A program made the translations under genes and the position numbers. A stretch of 64,000 nt of DNA, from NCBI GenBank assembly GCA_017525605.1, contig JAFXSM010000038.1, positions 28,958-92,957 on the forward strand, written 5' to 3'. This stretch comes from Treponema sp. (GTDB taxonomy: Bacteria > Spirochaetota > Spirochaetia > Treponematales > Treponemataceae). This document shows, one piece after another, positions 62,140 to 64,000 of this stretch (position 1 is the first letter of the stretch; each line of letters starts with the position of its first letter). The notes beneath the pieces are model-generated. The model was not told where the DNA came from and ran no database searches. It saw only the letters and a list, made by a program, of their open reading frames with translations.

Positions 62140-62169
62140 TTGACATTACATTTGAAAATTTATTACTAT
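62140..62169 (+). promoter_or_regulatory. Promoter of rpsL-rpsG
   Basis: TTGACA at 62140-62145 and TACTAT at 62164-62169 with an 18-bp gap. The -35 box overlaps the right arm of an 8-bp inverted repeat GTCAAACG/CGTTTGAC (62096-62144). Confidence 0.6.
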
Positions 62170-62206
62170 TTTTTACACTTTTTTAGTTTTTTTTTGTTCA
62201 TTTTTT

Positions 62207-62223
62207 CCGGTAGTGCTGACCGG
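62207..62223 (+). promoter_or_regulatory. Leader hairpin of rpsL
   Basis: CCGGT-agtgctg-ACCGG, a perfect 5-bp stem about 10 bp ahead of the RBS (taggag). It resembles the tuf leader hairpin in position and in the TAGTG of its loop region. Confidence 0.45.
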
Positions 62224-62244
62224 TATCAAATAGGAGAATAGGCG

Positions 62245-62619
62245 ATGCCTACAATTAATCAGTTGGTTAGAAAAGGTAGACAGTCTGTGGCTAATCAGAC
62301 TAAAGCTCCCGCGCTTGAGTCTTGCCCACAGAAACGTGGTGTTTGTACACGTGTTATGACTGTCACTCCAAAAAAGCCGAACTCGGCTTTGCGTAAGGTT
62401 GCTCGTGTTCGTTTGAGCAATGGTATTGAAGTTACAGCTTACATCCCTGGTATTGGACACAATCTTCAGGAGCACTCGGTTGTTCTTATCCGTGGTGGTC
62501 GTGTAAAGGATCTCCCTGGTGTTCGCTATCACATCATTCGTGGTACAAAAGATACTCTTGGTGTTGATGGACGCAAGCGTGCTCGTTCTAAGTACGGTGC
62601 TAAGAGACCGAAGGCTTAA
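62245..62619 (+). CDS. rpsL: 30S ribosomal protein S12
   Basis: A 124-residue protein with the conserved decoding-centre loops [13 protein letters not shown] and [18 protein letters not shown], then [12 protein letters not shown]. The lysines that confer streptomycin sensitivity are present. Sequence ends KYGAKRPKA. It is followed after 51 bp by rpsG, as in the str operon; fusA is not between rpsG and tuf here. Confidence 0.98.
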   Translation: MPTINQLVRKGRQSVANQTKAPALESCPQKRGVCTRVMTVTPKKPNSALRKVARVRLSNGIEVTAYIPGIGHNLQEHSVVLIRGGRVKDLPGVRYHIIRGTKDTLGVDGRKRARSKYGAKRPKA

Positions 62620-62670
62620 TCCTAGATTTTAAGTCGAATCGTAAAATCTAATTAAATACCGAGGATTACT

Positions 62671-63141
62671 ATGGGAAGACATAAGAAGTCAATTAATCGT
62701 CCATGTTTGCCGGATTCAAAATTCAATAGTTCGGTCGTCACAAAATTCGTTTCAAGAATGATGTTGGACGGAAAAAAAGATACTTGTACAAAGATTATCT
62801 ATGAGGCTTTGGACAAGCTCAAGGCTAAGACAGAGAAGGACCCACTCGAGGTTTTCTTGAAGGCTATCGACAATGTTAAGCCTGCTGTTGAGGTAAAATC
62901 TCGCCGCGTCGGTGGTGCAACATATCAGGTTCCTGTTGAAATCAGAGAGAACCGCAAGGAAGCTTTGGCAATGAGATGGATTATTGCTGCAGCTCGCTCT
63001 AGAAGTGGTCATGGTATGGCTGATACTTTGGCTTCAGAGTTGCTCGATGCATTCAACTCAACAGGTTCTGCATACAAAAAAAAGGAAGATACACACAAGA
63101 TGGCAGAGGCAAACAAAGCTTTTGCACATTATCGCTGGTAG
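62671..63141 (+). CDS. rpsG: 30S ribosomal protein S7
   Basis: A 156-residue protein: [55 protein letters not shown] and [10 protein letters not shown] at the end. It nucleates the 30S head. RBS gagg is weak (ccgaggatt). A strong terminator follows, so rpsL-rpsG form a two-gene unit and tuf is transcribed separately. Confidence 0.98.
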   Translation: MGRHKKSINRPCLPDSKFNSSVVTKFVSRMMLDGKKDTCTKIIYEALDKLKAKTEKDPLEVFLKAIDNVKPAVEVKSRRVGGATYQVPVEIRENRKEALAMRWIIAAARSRSGHGMADTLASELLDAFNSTGSAYKKKEDTHKMAEANKAFAHYRW

Positions 63142-63160
63142 TTTTCTGAATTTCGATTGT

Positions 63161-63204
63161 AAAAAGTCCTTTGCAATATTTTTATGCTGCAAAGGACTTT
63201 TTTT
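63161..63204 (+). terminator. Terminator of rpsL-rpsG
   Basis: AAAAAGTCCTTTGCA pairs perfectly with TGCAAAGGACTTTTT, loop of 12 bases, followed by further T. Confidence 0.95.
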
Positions 63205-63216
63205 ATTCAAATTCTC

Positions 63217-63245
63217 TTGAATTTATTTTTTCATTATTGTATAAC
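63217..63245 (+). promoter_or_regulatory. Promoter directly after the rpsG terminator
   Basis: TTGAAT (63217-63222) and TATAAC (63240-63245) with a 17-bp gap. No good gene follows before tuf at 63658. Confidence 0.6.
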
Positions 63246-63251
63246 TTAAAA

Positions 63252-63513
63252 ACTTATAAGTGCAGGACAGAGTTCTTTGAAACATGGGAAGACGAACTTC
63301 GTTTTATCAAGTTCGGCGGAAATCGTAAAGTTTGCCTTTGGCTTTCAGGTTTGCGCATCTTCGGTACTTTTCTTTTTTATACTTACTGAAGGTTCTGGTG
63401 AAAGACTCTGGGTGTCATTCTTGCTATCTGATTATTTTTATGTGATGGTTTTGGTGATTCCAGAAGTTTGTGAGCATTTTGAATTGATAAAATGCTGATT
63501 TTCTTTCTTTTTT
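63252..63513 (+). ncRNA. Candidate non-coding RNA or long tuf leader
   Basis: The interval between a good promoter and a terminator-like hairpin AGCATTTT/AAAATGCT (63473-63496, followed by gattttctttctttttt) is about 262 nt. The only frame (TTG start, 73 codons, no RBS) is not protein-like. A hairpin GAACTT/AAGTTC lies near 63292-63312. I do not recognise RNase P, tmRNA or SRP RNA motifs. It may be a small RNA or an unusually long tuf leader. Confidence 0.4.
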
Positions 63514-63575
63514 AATCATTAAAACATTAATAGAATAGTCATAAAATAGTGTGTCTGCGAACGCAATTTCTTCTG

Positions 63576-63644
63576 TTGAATGTGATTGTGTTCTGGCTTA
63601 AAGTGCAACACATAAATATTTTTGTATGCCGAATAGTGTTCGGC
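63576..63644 (+). promoter_or_regulatory. tuf promoter and leader hairpin
   Basis: TTGAAT (63576-63581) and TAAAGT (63599-63604) with a 17-bp gap. The leader contains GCCGAA-tagtg-TTCGGC (63628-63644), ending directly before the RBS gaagga. Confidence 0.5.
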
Positions 63645-63657
63645 GAAGGAGAAACAC

Positions 63658-64000
63658 ATGGCTAAGGAGAAGTTCGTCAGAACTAAACCTCACATGAACG
63701 TTGGTACTATCGGTCACGTTGACCATGGTAAGACAACATTGTCTGCAGCTATCACTTCATACTGTGCAAAAAAGTATGGTGATAAAGTTCTCAAGTATGA
63801 TGAAATTGATAACGCTCCAGAAGAGAAAGAGCGTGGTATCACAATCAATACTCGTCACTTGGAGTATCAGTCAGACAAGCGTCACTATGCTCACATCGAC
63901 TGCCCAGGACATGCTGACTATGTAAAGAACATGATTACTTGTGCTGCACAGATGTATGGAGCTATTCTCGTTATCGCTGCTACTGATGGTGTAATGGCTC
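63658..64000 (+). CDS. tuf: Elongation factor Tu (3'-truncated by window edge)
   Basis: The first 114 codons of EF-Tu are present: [20 protein letters not shown] with the P-loop, switch [27 protein letters not shown] (switch II) and the start of [11 protein letters not shown]-Tu brings aminoacyl-tRNA to the ribosome. Unusual for the family is [18 protein letters not shown] with Leu-Glu-Tyr where most have VEYET. RBS gaaggag is close to the ATG. Codon use is that of highly expressed genes. It has its own promoter and leader hairpin. Confidence 0.97.
   Translation, partial: MAKEKFVRTKPHMNVGTIGHVDHGKTTLSAAITSYCAKKYGDKVLKYDEIDNAPEEKERGITINTRHLEYQSDKRHYAHIDCPGHADYVKNMITCAAQMYGAILVIAATDGVMA

Noticed and set aside
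63277..63498. 73-codon frame between rpsG and tuf
   Set aside because: TTG start without RBS and uncommon composition; better read as untranslated RNA.

Overview
The window looks like chromosomal DNA of a pectin-degrading, motile Treponema or close relative. The evidence is a core FlaB-type flagellin with a sigma-28-like promoter, lipoproteins with spirochaete-style lipoboxes, an Asn in RpoB at the position that is Ser531 in Escherichia coli (known in spirochaetes), c-di-GMP enzymes, and three pectin genes (pectate lyase, pectinesterase, kduI). The species cannot be named from the sequence.

Layout. 1-4.5 kb: the end of a beta-CASP RNA-processing metallo-hydrolase, an alpha/beta hydrolase, then pectate lyase and pectinesterase. 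4.5-7 kb: a vapBC toxin-antitoxin pair lying between a 3' remnant and an intact copy of an AAA-ATPase/PD-(D/E)XK gene. 7.2-16.7 kb: an accessory surface-protein cluster (OmpA-type protein, InlB-repeat lipoprotein, a 1094-residue protein with PLAT-like, LysM-like and coiled-coil parts, a secreted beta-helix-like protein) that ends in a second toxin-antitoxin pair sitting inside the wreck of a gene related to the beta-helix gene. 16.8-25.9 kb: purD, a GGDEF protein, a membrane zinc-ribbon protein, flaB, an HD-GYP protein, and a tandem AAA+ ATPase. 25.9-36.3 kb: a SPOR protein transcribed together with that ATPase, kduI with a strong inverted repeat upstream, a 168-bp imperfect palindrome, tRNA-Tyr, an M30-like lipoprotein peptidase, phosphofructokinase, and ppk1 with ppx. 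36.4-48.8 kb: a glycoside hydrolase, an unknown membrane-anchored protein, a TPR protein with a TraB-family protein, a four-gene TolC/HlyD/MacB-type efflux operon, and radA. 49-64 kb: cysE and then the classical information block tRNA-Thr, rpmG, tRNA-Trp, secE, nusG, rplKAJL, rpoBC, rpsLG and the start of tuf.

How the genes fit together. The secreted pectate lyase and the apparently cytoplasmic pectinesterase and KduI describe stepwise use of pectin-derived oligosaccharides. GGDEF and HD-GYP proteins flank flaB and could make and break c-di-GMP for motility. Ppk1 and Ppx build and degrade polyphosphate. Ribosomal and polymerase genes use T-ending codons (ggt, gct, cgt) more than the accessory genes, as expected for high expression.

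The most unusual points are: two toxin-antitoxin modules each flanked by duplicated 3' ends of neighbouring genes; the PLAT/LysM/coiled-coil protein without signal peptide; two promoter-to-terminator intervals without credible coding sequence (48.9 kb and 63.25 kb) that may be unknown small RNAs; the 168-bp palindrome after kduI; and an apparent frameshift at the 5' end of the tandem AAA gene. All calls come from reading sequence and translations; no database search was run.
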